Shown: piece after piece, positions 6,463 to 14,997 of the stretch
How positions within the stretch are numbered: position 1 is the stretch's first letter
Layout of the letters: every line of letters begins with the position of its first letter
Origin: Nitrososphaerota archaeon
GTDB lineage: Archaea; Thermoproteota; Nitrososphaeria; Nitrososphaerales; UBA183
Assembly: GCA_027886865.1 (NCBI GenBank)
Contig: JAPCJR010000003.1
Coordinates: forward strand, 1 to 64,000
Length of the DNA stretch: 64,000 nt
Direction: 5' to 3'
The notes under the pieces: generated by a model
Told to the model about the DNA's origin: nothing
Databases searched by the model: none
Seen by the model: only the letters and a program-made list of their open reading frames with translations
Translations under genes and position numbers: made by a program

Positions 6463-8325
6463 ATGTCAACTGTAATTACAGAACCAGCAGCCGACGTCGT
6501 CCTCTTGGGCGTAGGAGTAGTGAGCGGCACCATAGCTGCAGAGCTCACAGCGGCGGGCTACAAGGTAGCAGGAGTCACCAGGGGTCCATACTGGAACTTC
6601 ACCACGGACTTTTCCACCACGAAGTACGATGAATGGGGAATCCAGTGGGAAAGGAAGTTCGACGTCCCATACTCATGGGGTGCTCAGACTATCAGAAACA
6701 ACGCCAACCAGATGGCGCTCCCTGTAAGGAGAGCGACATTCCCGATCCAGTACCACAACTTCGGACTGGGAGTCGGCGGAGCAGCACACCACTACGGCGG
6801 AGCCATGGGCAGAAACAGTCCGTGGGGCTTCGCGATGGCGTCAATGACCGCTAGCAGGTATGGCGCTGGCCACCTGGCTTCTATCAACCCGTTCGATGAC
6901 TCGCAAGACTGGCCAATGACATACACTGAGTATGAGCCATACTACACCGCTTGGGAGCAGAACTTCGGTCTGAGCGGCGATGGCGCAGGCTCGGTGGGCA
7001 ACGGAGGTGCGATCGGCAGCAATGCCCCAGGCACCCCGATACCCATGAGCAAGAACTATCCGCTGCCAGGTCACCCAGTAACGCCACTCGGCACCCTGTA
7101 CCAAGCTGCCACGGAGGCACTAGGTTACAACCCATTTCCATCCACGAGCTCGCTTGCTTCTGAACCCTATGTGAATCCATACGGAGTCCAGATCAACGGT
7201 TGTGTCTACGAAGGCTGGTGCACAGGAGGAGGCTGCAACTTCGTCTGCGAGACTGGCGCCAAGGGCAACTCTGCCTTCAGAAGTGTCCCGGCGGCGGTCA
7301 AGAGCGGAAAGTTCACCCTATCCCTGAACAGCCAAGTCTTCAGAATGGACACCGCCTCCAACGGAAACATCACACAAATCCGATACTACGACGCAGCTGG
7401 AAACGTCCACATCCAACCCGGAACAGTGTTCTTCAACGGTCTCCACGGAGGAAACCAGGTAAGAGCAATGCTGAACTCGGGCGTGGGTGTACCATACAAC
7501 TCCACAACAGTCACCGGCACAGTGGGCAGAGGATACACTAACGGCTACCTGCCATTCAGCGGTACGGCTGGACCCAACGGTAAGATCCCTGGAGTGGGAC
7601 TCAACTCCATCGCAGGAAACGGGGGCGGTGGCTTCACCCTCTACGAATTCATGGACGATGGGTTTGACCACACCGGCCTTGCCTTCATAGGAGGTCCAGA
7701 GCAGTCAGCAGGAGGCTACTCGGGAAGCGGTCCGACCAACGTCTCCACTGCTGGCGGAGCAAGCTCTGGCAGCCAAGGGAGCACCTACAAGGCGACACTA
7801 CAGAACAGGTACACCACTGGTGGCACTGCGGCGACCGTAAGCTTCGGAGGAATGGGTCCCGACCTTCCCAACACTCTGAACATGTGGGACCTCGACCCGC
7901 ACTACAGCGACCTCTGGGGAGACCCGTTGCCTAGAATCACCCACGAGTGGACACCGAATCCATACCAGTCTGCCACGTACTTCGCAAGTTCACCCGGGAA
8001 CACGGCGGGCCTGGCAATTCTGGCGAAGTTGGGTGCTACGAACATCTCCAAGGGCGGAAGCACGATAGTCAATCCATACACCGCCCACAACGACTGGTGG
8101 GGACACCACATCCGCGGAGGCAACAGAGTCGGATCGTCTGCATCGAGCTCCACCTTCAACAAGTGGCAGCAGAGCTGGACAGCACCGAACCTGTTCGCAG
8201 CCGGCGAATGCAACAACACAACGGGCGACACCGTCCCATCAGGGACTCACCAGGCAGGAATGCAGTCCGAAGTAGCTTCGGAAGGCATTCAGATGTACCT
8301 GAAGAGCCCCGGCCTGCTGATGTAA
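6463..8325 (+). CDS. GMC-family FAD-dependent oxidoreductase large subunit, copy 2
   Basis: 620 residues, a close paralogue of copy 1. The FAD-binding motif is LLGVGVVSGTIAAEL near residue 15. The GVGGAAHHYGGAMGR loop, the Cys-rich EGWCTGGGCNFVCETGAK segment, and the C-terminal HHIRGGNRVGSS and NLFAAGE motifs are all present. It starts 15 bases after the small subunit, with the same GAGGAG-containing spacer as copy 1, so the two are co-transcribed and probably co-exported by the Tat route. A strong hairpin terminator follows. Electron transfer is presumably to a membrane acceptor, since no heme protein is encoded nearby. Confidence 0.88.
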   Translation: MSTVITEPAADVVLLGVGVVSGTIAAELTAAGYKVAGVTRGPYWNFTTDFSTTKYDEWGIQWERKFDVPYSWGAQTIRNNANQMALPVRRATFPIQYHNFGLGVGGAAHHYGGAMGRNSPWGFAMASMTASRYGAGHLASINPFDDSQDWPMTYTEYEPYYTAWEQNFGLSGDGAGSVGNGGAIGSNAPGTPIPMSKNYPLPGHPVTPLGTLYQAATEALGYNPFPSTSSLASEPYVNPYGVQINGCVYEGWCTGGGCNFVCETGAKGNSAFRSVPAAVKSGKFTLSLNSQVFRMDTASNGNITQIRYYDAAGNVHIQPGTVFFNGLHGGNQVRAMLNSGVGVPYNSTTVTGTVGRGYTNGYLPFSGTAGPNGKIPGVGLNSIAGNGGGGFTLYEFMDDGFDHTGLAFIGGPEQSAGGYSGSGPTNVSTAGGASSGSQGSTYKATLQNRYTTGGTAATVSFGGMGPDLPNTLNMWDLDPHYSDLWGDPLPRITHEWTPNPYQSATYFASSPGNTAGLAILAKLGATNISKGGSTIVNPYTAHNDWWGHHIRGGNRVGSSASSSTFNKWQQSWTAPNLFAAGECNNTTGDTVPSGTHQAGMQSEVASEGIQMYLKSPGLLM

Positions 8326-8350
8326 GGTCAACAGCATTAGGAATCGGACG

Positions 8351-8400
8351 AAGGGTGCCTGAAAAGGCGCCCTTCCCCAAGGTTTTTCTTTTATCATTTT
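8351..8400 (+). terminator. Hairpin terminator after GMC copy 2
   Basis: AAGGGTGCC (8351-8359) pairs with GGCGCCCTT (8366-8374) over 9 bp, including one G-T pair, around a TGAAAA loop. The T-rich run GGTTTTTCTTTTATCATTTTT follows. Confidence 0.75.
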
Positions 8401-8573
8401 TCGCATCGCTATTTTTGAGTTGATCGGTAGGACATTATTTTGCCGCGTCGTAATTGTCGTTCATCCACTTCGAACTTTTTGGGGTTCCCGCGGTGTGGAT
8501 GCCCATGAGATCCCTCTTGCCGAATGCGCGCCTCGACTATGATTTATTTACTAGAGACAAGAGAAGCCTGAAT

Positions 8574-8831
8574 GTGTCTGGGGCGGAACCTCGTCGGGAC
8601 GACGCTACGAATAGAACTCAGTCTACGGCAGAATCTCCGTCGCAGAACACACTCCCTGAAAAAGCACGTCCAATGAGCGTCTGCGAGTCCTGCGGACCAG
8701 ACAACCCCGCAGAGCAGGTTTTTCAGTGTACGTTATGCACTATGAATTACTGTGTAAAGCATCTCGCCCCCATGGCTCACTCTTGCTTCGGGGCCCTCGG
8801 CAAGCCGCAGAGCATCGGCGTCTCAGGCTGA
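8574..8831 (+). CDS. Mini AN1-type zinc-finger protein, class A, copy 2
   Basis: 85 residues from GTG 8574. The finger follows the AN1 pattern C-x2-C-x11-C-x2-C-x4-C-x2-H-x5-H-x-C and ends with the class A tail GALGKPQ. GTG 8574 is preferred because MSGAEP aligns with MSAREP of copy 1 and a TTTATTTA box (8543-8550) lies about 27 bases upstream. The frame is open farther upstream (to 8454) but that extension has no counterpart in copy 1. The next gene is the class B finger, as in unit 1. Confidence 0.8.
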   Translation: MSGAEPRRDDATNRTQSTAESPSQNTLPEKARPMSVCESCGPDNPAEQVFQCTLCTMNYCVKHLAPMAHSCFGALGKPQSIGVSG

Positions 8832-8972
8832 AGATAGGTAGCTGCACCGGAGCACCCCTGTCGTAGATTTCCCGTACAGGCTAACGCGAGGATTTACCTC
8901 CTCCGCCTTCCGGTCAGGTTGCTGGTTAGGGGACCGATAATTATTTCTATGAGAGCTACGGCGGATGCATCT

Positions 8973-9140
8973 ATGACAGAAGCCGTGGTGGCAGAAGAGA
9001 AGCACGCTCCATCGTTCATTTGCGATATATGCGGCCCAGAGAAGCCAGCCGACCAAGTCTGGCAATGCACTTTGTGTCTGAAGTATTTCTGTGTGACTCA
9101 CATCGGCCCGTGGACCCACGACTGCTACGTCAACGAGTAA
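8973..9140 (+). CDS. Mini AN1-type zinc-finger protein, class B, copy 2
   Basis: 55 residues from ATG 8973. One AN1 finger fills the protein (CDICGP...CTLCLKYFC..H.....H.C) with the same spacing as copy 1. The start is set by the shared MxEA N-terminus and by an AT-rich TATTATTT-like stretch about 30 bases upstream. In-frame ATGs at 8949 and farther upstream would add residues not present in copy 1. It lies 92 bases before nucleotidyltransferase copy 2. Confidence 0.78.
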   Translation: MTEAVVAEEKHAPSFICDICGPEKPADQVWQCTLCLKYFCVTHIGPWTHDCYVNE

Positions 9141-9232
9141 GAGGATTACTGTCGCAAGGGTCGCGGATTGCCCCTCAACCAACCGTAGAAGAGCTAATAT
9201 CACCCCTGAGGGAGAGCCGCCGAGGGTCATAG

Positions 9233-9835
9233 TTGCTAAACGTCCCGAGGAAGAATCCGAAGCCGAATGTCGACATAATCTCCAGTAGGGTACCCACGCC
9301 TGACGAGATGGTGGTGGTAAGTCGGCCAATTCTGAGCGCGGTGGGCAAGATCTTACCAATGCTGAAGAATAATGTCAACGCGGTTTGGGCTGTCGGCGGC
9401 GATGCGGGAGAGCAGATGATGGGGGTAAACGTCAAAGCAGATTACCTGGAGATACTCACGACCAAAGAGGGGTGCGACGAGATCCGGCAAGTTCTCGCCG
9501 AGTACCAGACGCTCGCCCCGGCGATGGTCCAAAAGAAGCTTCCCAGAGGGGCGGACGTAGACGGAATGATCTATCCGATTTACAACAAGAGCTACTATGC
9601 CGAGTTCGCCATAGATGGGGTCAAGCTAGAGGTCCACGGCGACCTGCAGTTCAAGGTGGGCGAGTGGGACTGGGGAGACCCTCTGGAATTCAAGGCAGAT
9701 TATACGTACATAGTGGGTGGGAAGTTGCCTCTCGTCCCTCTGTCGCTGAAGAGCGAGCTGGACTTGGGCTTGGGATGGCTCGACCGCGTATCGCTCATAA
9801 CGGATGCAGTCTTGCAGAAGCACCACGACCACTGA
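9233..9835 (+). CDS. Predicted nucleotidyltransferase-fold protein, copy 2
   Basis: 200 residues, TTG start, close to copy 1 through most of its length; the region after the start (residues 7-50) is the most divergent. The GGDAGE motif (55-57), ADYLEI and VKLEVHGDL carry the putative catalytic acids. The C-terminal third (WDWGD, LPLVPLSLKSELDLGLGWLDR) is the most conserved part of the family and does not resemble a domain I can name. A CTAATATCACC box precedes it at the same distance as in copy 1. Confidence 0.65.
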   Translation: MLNVPRKNPKPNVDIISSRVPTPDEMVVVSRPILSAVGKILPMLKNNVNAVWAVGGDAGEQMMGVNVKADYLEILTTKEGCDEIRQVLAEYQTLAPAMVQKKLPRGADVDGMIYPIYNKSYYAEFAIDGVKLEVHGDLQFKVGEWDWGDPLEFKADYTYIVGGKLPLVPLSLKSELDLGLGWLDRVSLITDAVLQKHHDH

Positions 9836-9836
9836 G

Positions 9837-9911
9837 CCGGCCTCCTCACCCTGAAGGGCGGAGAGATCAACGAATAGACCGAGATGGCTCAGCAGGCGCG
9901 CCAGCAGGCTT
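9837..9911 (+). pseudogene. YbjQ-family gene fragment
   Basis: About 75 bases match the YbjQ gene at 14628-14700 (AGGGCGGAGAGATCAACGAA, then ATGGCTCAGCAGGCGCGCCA). A stop codon interrupts the frame where the intact gene has TAC. Only the middle of the gene survives. With the intact gene after module 3, it suggests that an ancestral unit ended in YbjQ. Confidence 0.75.
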
Positions 9912-10165
9912 GGACCTACCATGGTTTCTCCGTCGACAGGTAGCTGACGAACCCTAACAAAAGCGGTGTGACAACTGGCACGCGTCCCATAGGCCCCACC
10001 AACCTACTTGGCCATTGCAACCTTTTTCGCCCAGAGATCTGTGAAGTCATCGCAGAAGCATTTTAGCTGACGAGGAGCATGTAACGGAAAATCGAATCCG
10101 CTCTGCATGATGCAACAGAATGAGTTATAGCTTCCCAAGATACAGAGTGAATCTGAGGTCAGAGA
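9912..10165. other. Intergenic region before nucleotidyltransferase copy 3
   Basis: No gene seen. It contains the second junction repeat J (9942-9973, matching 4856-4887) and, near 10130, a GTTATAG box about 33 bases before the TTG of the next gene. The remainder shows no structure I can recognise. Confidence 0.5.
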
Positions 10166-10765
10166 TTGCTGAATCTGCCGGGCGGAAAACCCAGGCCCGA
10201 CATGCCGGTCCTAGGGAGCAAGGTTCCCAAGCCAGAAGAGATCGTGATACTTCCCGGACCGCTGCTCCGAGCGACAGTGAAGATAGGCAAGGCGCTGGAG
10301 GCCGCCCAGGCCAAATGGGCCTTCGGCGGAGACGCCGCGGAGATAATCAAGGGGGTCAACGTGCAGGCGGACCGCCTTGAGATATTCACGACCAAGGCAG
10401 GCACCGAGGAGGTCTGCAAGCTGCTTGCGGAATACGTGACACGGACTCCGGCAGAGGCGGAAAAGAAGCTCGCGAGGGAGGCAGATGTGGACGCGCATAT
10501 GCTTCCCGTATACGTCAAGAGCTACTACGCCGAGCTCACGGTCGACAAGGTCAGGGTCGAGGTCTATGGCGACCTGCAGTACAAGATCGCGGAATGGGAC
10601 TGGGGCGACCCGTTGGACTACGAAGCGGAGAAAGTGAACATCGTGGGCACGAACGTCCCAACCCTGCCGCTCAGGCTGAAGAGCGAGCTCGACATGGGGC
10701 TCGGGTGGTTCGACAGGATGGAACTCATATCCGACGCCGTAATCCGCAGCCAGCATCGGCACTGA
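10166..10765 (+). CDS. Predicted nucleotidyltransferase-fold protein, copy 3
   Basis: 199 residues, TTG start as in the other two copies. The motifs are kept: WAFGGDAAE, GVNVQADRLEIFTT, VRVEVYGDL and the terminal LPLRLKSELDMGLGWFDR block. It is the most divergent copy and has no AN1 genes beside it. It lies directly upstream of the leader of module 3, in the same direction. Conservation across three diverged copies argues for selection on the protein; its target is unknown. Confidence 0.65.
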   Translation: MLNLPGGKPRPDMPVLGSKVPKPEEIVILPGPLLRATVKIGKALEAAQAKWAFGGDAAEIIKGVNVQADRLEIFTTKAGTEEVCKLLAEYVTRTPAEAEKKLAREADVDAHMLPVYVKSYYAELTVDKVRVEVYGDLQYKIAEWDWGDPLDYEAEKVNIVGTNVPTLPLRLKSELDMGLGWFDRMELISDAVIRSQHRH

Positions 10766-10884
10766 TGCCGGCGCTCTCTCGAGGAGCCGGCGGAGGTCGT
10801 GGGTACTCGACCACGGCAGAGAACCTGCGTTCAAGTTTGCAGGAAGGTCGGTCATCCCGACAATAAGGTGAACATATCACTTCA

Positions 10885-11257
10885 TGACACCCGGCTGAGC
10901 GTGAGGATGACGTCACATTCTCCGGCGTGCGAATTCCGGAGAAAGGGCTCCTTGAGTTTTGGTTGCGACGGTGAGGTGGACTCGTGCGAATCCTCGGGCT
11001 GCTTCTCGTCGGCGTCGCTCTCTCTCGGACCGTGACGAGAACACTAAGCATTTGTACGAAAACTCAGACGTACAGAGGCTGACAGGTAACCTTCTTAAAA
11101 TAAAACGCTTCAAAAAAACGCCTAACAAAATCGCGTTAGGTTCGCTATCTGAATCAAGAATGATGCCAGTAGTAGTAGTCAACGCGATGATTTCGACGCA
11201 GAGGTAACAGAACCCGTTGGGATAAGCGTATATAGTGAAACCACTGTCGCGGATACT
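10885..11257 (+). promoter_or_regulatory. Conserved noncoding leader and promoter of module 3
   Basis: Counterpart of 4888-5250. The first inverted repeat is longer here (TTCTCCGG 10918-10925, CCGGAGAA 10936-10943). The second is TTGTACG/CGTACA (11052-11058, 11069-11074). The third is ATCGCGTT/AACGCGAT (11130-11137, 11181-11188). TATATA (11229-11234) is 26 bases before GTG 11258. The region 10766-10884 before it shows nothing recognisable. Confidence 0.7.
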
Positions 11258-12241
11258 GTGACTGAGACCAACAAGACGGCTTCGGATGCTTCTAGAAGGA
11301 CGTTTTTGAAAGTAGGAGCAGCTGCAATAGGGGGGCTGGTTGTAGGAGCGGCAGCGGTATACGTTGCAAAGCCCTCAACGACCTCGACCGAAACCAGTAC
11401 GGTAACATCCACACTACCCGGGAGCACGGTCACCTCGGTCTCCACTGTAACCAGCACTTTGCCTGCTAGTACGGTTACCGAAACGAGCACCGGCAGTGTT
11501 ACCTGCACCACGGCGTCGTCCTCTGCCCAGGCTCAGATTGCCGCGCTCCAGGCCCAGATAGACACAATGACTGGTTTCGTCACACTAAGTACGACGGAGC
11601 AGTCGCTGCTCGCAGCCATCGCAGAGACGATGATCCCCGACGATGGCAACGGCCCGGATGCAGCCGCAGCGGGAGTGATTTACTTCATCGATAGGCAGCT
11701 TGCGGGCGACTACGGGAAGAGCGCTCACATGTACATGGAGGGACCGTTCATCCCCCCTAATCAGACCGGACCTATCACCCTCGACGGGATTACGTACTCG
11801 GGAGGCTCGACGCTCGTCTCGATCGAGTCAGGTATGCAGTACCAGTATCACAACAACTTCCGTGAGTTCTTTAGGTACGGGCTCGACGCCTTCGAGACCT
11901 ACTGCAACAGCGCCTACGGTGGAAACTTCGAGACGCTCTCGGCAGCCAACCAGTTGGCGGCCCTCACGGACCTCTACAACAACAAGCCTACGAGCTTCAA
12001 CGAGATCACTCCTTCGGACTTCTTCTACGAGGTCTTCGTCATGGTATGGTCCGGCTACTTCATGGACCCCATCTACGGAGGTAACAAGGGCATGGCCGCA
12101 TGGGTCTTCTCGGCCTTCAACGGTGTGAACCAGGGTAACTTCTACGGCGAGGGGCACACGACCAAGGAGCTGATGGTCGCAACCACCCCCACCCAGCTCA
12201 TGCCCGCCAGCCTCGCGCAGTACCAGAAGGGATCCCCATAG
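11258..12241 (+). CDS. Tat-exported gluconate 2-dehydrogenase subunit 3-like small subunit, copy 3
   Basis: 327 residues, GTG start placed 26 bases after TATATA. The Tat signal is almost that of copy 2 (MTETNKTASDASRRTFLK, arginines 13-14, hydrophobic core to about residue 40). The linker is shorter and lacks the regular 9-residue repeat. The subunit-3 domain (LSTTEQSLLAAIAETMIPDD, GVIYFIDRQL) is shorter than in copies 1 and 2, missing about 40 residues in the middle. The C-terminus (GGNKGMAAWVFSAFNGVNQG, then LAQYQKGSP) is conserved. It is followed after 12 bases by its GMC partner. Confidence 0.88.
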   Translation: MTETNKTASDASRRTFLKVGAAAIGGLVVGAAAVYVAKPSTTSTETSTVTSTLPGSTVTSVSTVTSTLPASTVTETSTGSVTCTTASSSAQAQIAALQAQIDTMTGFVTLSTTEQSLLAAIAETMIPDDGNGPDAAAAGVIYFIDRQLAGDYGKSAHMYMEGPFIPPNQTGPITLDGITYSGGSTLVSIESGMQYQYHNNFREFFRYGLDAFETYCNSAYGGNFETLSAANQLAALTDLYNNKPTSFNEITPSDFFYEVFVMVWSGYFMDPIYGGNKGMAAWVFSAFNGVNQGNFYGEGHTTKELMVATTPTQLMPASLAQYQKGSP

Positions 12242-12253
12242 GGGCCGATCGAG

Positions 12254-14047
12254 ATGTCAACAGTAATCACCGAACCTGCCGCGGACGTAGTCGTCCTGGG
12301 ACTGGGTGTGATGGGAGGGGCCGTGGCCGCGGAGCTGTCCACCTCAGGCTTCAAGGTGGTCGGGATCGAGAAGGGCCCGTACTACCAGTTCGACACCGAC
12401 TTCGCACCCGTGAAATACGACGAGTGGGGCATCATGGTCATGAGGAAGTTCGACCACCCGCTCCCCATCTCGACCTTCACGATGAGGCAGAACGGCAATC
12501 AGCTCGCCCTGCCGGTCAGACGGAACACGCCCACGGACCAGGTCATCTCGCTTGGCCACGCAGTCGGAGGCATGGCGCAGCACTACGCAGGCGACATGGG
12601 TCGTTACGGACCTTGGGCCTACACCATGAACTCCTCGACGGCGAGCAGGTACGGGGCCAACTTCATCTCAAGTATCGAACCGAACCAGGACGTCGAGGAC
12701 TGGCCGATGACCTACACGGACTATGAGCCATACTACGTGGCGTGGGAGCAGTCGTGGGGCATCACCGGGACGAACGAAGGACCATTGCTACCAATGAGCG
12801 GGAACTATCCGCTTCCTCCTCATCCAGTGACCGCACTCGGCACCGCCTTCCAGACAGCCGCGGAGGGTATCGGATGGAGCCCATTCCCAGCACCCACTGC
12901 GCTCGCATCTCAACCCTACATGAACCAGTACGGGGTAGCAGTCAACGAGTGCGTATACGACGGCTGGTGCACTGAGGGGTGCAACTATGTCTGTGAGACC
13001 GGGGCCAAGGCCAACGCTGCCTACAGGACCGTCCCGGCTGCGATCAAATCCGGAAACTTCACGCTCGCCATCAACAGCTACGCCTACAGGCTCGACACCA
13101 ACTCTTCGGGACAGGTCACGCAAGCCAGATACTACGACGCGCAGGGCAACATCCACATCCAGCCAGGGAAGGTCTTCTTCAACGGGCTCTGGGGTTTCAA
13201 CATAATCCGGTCCATGCAGCTGTCTGGAATCGGGAACTCCTACAATCCCACGACGGTCAGCGGCTCCCTGGGGCGGGGGATGACCGAAGCCAACGTGGTC
13301 GGCCCATACGCGGGCGGAACAATGAACATCGGGGCGAACGCCTACCCAGCCGGGAACGGGTCCGGAGGGGCTTTCGGCTTCAGGGATCTCGCCGACGACA
13401 ACTTCGACCACACGGGCCTGAACTTCATAGGAGGCCTGGGTGCGGTGGGGGGAGTAGGAACCTATGCGGGAAGCGGTCCCGGGTTCGCGAACAGCTACTA
13501 TGGCGCGGCCAGCCCGAGCAACATCGGCAGCGCGTACAAGGGCACATGGAAGAACAGCTATCTCAAGACCTCACAAGGCGTAACATTCTTCAATTATACC
13601 AACCAGTTGCCCACCACCCTCAACTACGGCGACCTCGACCCCCACTACGAGGATATCTACGGAGACCCTCTGGCGAGGGCCACGCTAGACTACGGCATCA
13701 ACGAGTTCAACACCTCCAACTACACCGTCCCCCTGACCAAGCCCGTTCTCGAGAAGATGGGGTGCACTAACATTTACACCACGCCGTCTATGACACCCGG
13801 CTCAGCCCACGTCGACGCATGGCAGGCGCACACGAGGGGAGGAGCACGCCTCGGCGTTAACGCCGCAACTTCAGTCTTCAACCTCTATCAGCAGTGCTGG
13901 ACCGCCGAGAACCTCTTCGCGTCAGGCGAGATCTGCAACACTACTGGGAACAACCAGACCGCCGGAACACACGGGTCCGGCTACCAATCGTACGTTGCCG
14001 CGGACGGCATCAAGAAGTATCTCGCAAGCCCGGGTTCGCTGGCGTAG
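12254..14047 (+). CDS. GMC-family FAD-dependent oxidoreductase large subunit, copy 3
   Basis: 597 residues, the divergent member of the array. The N-terminal FAD motif is VVVLGLGVMGGAVAAEL. The AVGGMAQHYAGDMGR loop, a Cys-rich DGWCTEGCNYVCETGAK segment (one residue shorter than in copies 1-2) and the C-terminal HTRGGARLGVN and NLFASGE motifs follow. Divergence in the middle of the protein suggests a different substrate from copies 1 and 2 (inference). It is the last complete gene of the array before the YbjQ gene. Confidence 0.87.
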   Translation: MSTVITEPAADVVVLGLGVMGGAVAAELSTSGFKVVGIEKGPYYQFDTDFAPVKYDEWGIMVMRKFDHPLPISTFTMRQNGNQLALPVRRNTPTDQVISLGHAVGGMAQHYAGDMGRYGPWAYTMNSSTASRYGANFISSIEPNQDVEDWPMTYTDYEPYYVAWEQSWGITGTNEGPLLPMSGNYPLPPHPVTALGTAFQTAAEGIGWSPFPAPTALASQPYMNQYGVAVNECVYDGWCTEGCNYVCETGAKANAAYRTVPAAIKSGNFTLAINSYAYRLDTNSSGQVTQARYYDAQGNIHIQPGKVFFNGLWGFNIIRSMQLSGIGNSYNPTTVSGSLGRGMTEANVVGPYAGGTMNIGANAYPAGNGSGGAFGFRDLADDNFDHTGLNFIGGLGAVGGVGTYAGSGPGFANSYYGAASPSNIGSAYKGTWKNSYLKTSQGVTFFNYTNQLPTTLNYGDLDPHYEDIYGDPLARATLDYGINEFNTSNYTVPLTKPVLEKMGCTNIYTTPSMTPGSAHVDAWQAHTRGGARLGVNAATSVFNLYQQCWTAENLFASGEICNTTGNNQTAGTHGSGYQSYVAADGIKKYLASPGSLA

Positions 14048-14194
14048 GGTTCACAGTGGGGGGAGTTGTGACCGCCCCTCACCCGGGCAGCTAGCAGCAT
14101 GCCCAATAGACGTCCGAGGGGAAAGAGAATGAAGGTCGAGAGGCGGCAACAGATTAGGCTCTAATCTAGCTCTGCGATATCCACCCTCAACGGG

Positions 14195-14347
14195 TGGCAT
14201 CAGTGTTTGTCAGCACCGAACCTGTTCGGCGCGGATGAAGCCACCACCACCACCATCGATGCGGTCCCATCCGGGACGCACATCGCAGGGCCGCAGGTTC
14301 AGATCGCGTCCGAGCGTATCCAGAAGTGTCTGGCGGACCCCGGCCCG
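14195..14347 (+). pseudogene. C-terminal remnant of a further GMC oxidoreductase
   Basis: Reading from TGG 14195 gives WHQCLSAPNLFGADEA, then PSGTHIAGPQVQIASERIQK. This matches the last 50 residues of GMC copies 1 and 2 (WQQ.WTAPNLFAAGE, PSGTH.AG..SEVASEGIQ). Everything upstream of that is missing. A hairpin terminator like that of copy 2 follows, so the whole 3' end of a fourth module survives here. Confidence 0.8.
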
Positions 14348-14396
14348 CTCACCCTGCGATCGACGGAAAGACCTGTCCAACCTAGCACCACGCGAC

Positions 14397-14440
14397 GAAG
14401 GTACCCGAACAAGGGACCTTCCCAGGGTTTTCTTACTCTC
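14397..14440 (+). terminator. Hairpin terminator left from the deleted fourth module
   Basis: GAAGGT-A-CCC (14397-14406) pairs with GGGACCTTC (14413-14421), with one bulged A. AGGGTTTTCTT follows. Layout and sequence resemble the terminator at 8351-8400. Besides this and the GMC remnant I see nothing else in 14048-14498. Confidence 0.6.
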
Positions 14441-14498
14441 TACCTCCCTTTCTGCTTCCCACAAATGCTTTTCTACGAACCGGAGTCGCCTCCTGCCT

Positions 14499-14867
14499 AT
14501 GACTACTCCCGCAAAGCCTATGCTCATCACTGCGAACTATGTGTCGGGATACAAGATCGACCGAGTGCTCGGACTCACCTACGGAATCACCGTAAGGTCG
14601 CGCGGCATTGGGGGGAACTTCATCGCGGGCCTCCGCACTCTCAAGGGCGGAGAGATCAACGAATACACGGAGATGGCCCAGCAGGCGCGCCAGCAGGCCC
14701 TAGACAGGCTGAGCGAACACGCAGCGGCGCTCGGGGCCAACGCGGTCATCAGCGTGATGTTCGACTCGACCGAGATAGGGCAGACGATGGACGAGATAAT
14801 CGCCTTCGGTACGGCGGTCGTCGTCACTCCCGTGACCGACGCGCAGCAGTTGGTCAGACTAAGCTGA
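14499..14867 (+). CDS. YbjQ/UPF0145 (DUF74) family protein
   Basis: 122 residues from ATG 14499 (MTTPAKPMLITANYVSGYKI). The family signature is clear: an N-terminal beta strand, then GLTYGITVRSRGIGGNF, then EMAQQARQQALDRLSEHAAALGANAVISVMFDSTE. YbjQ-type proteins are small pentamer-forming proteins annotated as putative heavy-metal-binding; their function is not established. The open frame continues upstream to 14235 across the GMC remnant, but that part is not YbjQ. A broken copy exists at 9837-9911. Confidence 0.88.
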   Translation: MTTPAKPMLITANYVSGYKIDRVLGLTYGITVRSRGIGGNFIAGLRTLKGGEINEYTEMAQQARQQALDRLSEHAAALGANAVISVMFDSTEIGQTMDEIIAFGTAVVVTPVTDAQQLVRLS

Positions 14868-14925
14868 ACTGCGCTGAGCTGACCACCTCCTTTGATAGCC
14901 GGGAGCTAGTATTCGATTGCCGCTA

Positions 14926-14961
14926 CTAACTATATCGATGTCACTATAATTATATAGTTAG
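14926..14961. promoter_or_regulatory. Large AT-rich palindrome, probable promoter/operator of the exporter gene
   Basis: CTAACTATAT (14926-14935) and ATATAGTTAG (14952-14961) are perfect 10-base arms. Inside lies a second inverted repeat, ACTATA-ATTA-TATAGT (14943-14958), which also supplies a TATA box. It lies 37 bases before the GTG of the transporter. Overlap of a dyad with the TATA region suggests a repressor site controlling drug export (inference). Confidence 0.65.
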
Positions 14962-14997
14962 CATTCGGGGCGGCCCGTTAACGCAGTTTCTGCGAGC

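Noticed and set aside
14207..14929. 240-codon frame running from the GMC remnant through the YbjQ gene
   Set aside because: Its first 50 codons are the GMC remnant, and the rest runs out of frame through YbjQ, whose own frame (14499-14867) has the family motifs.
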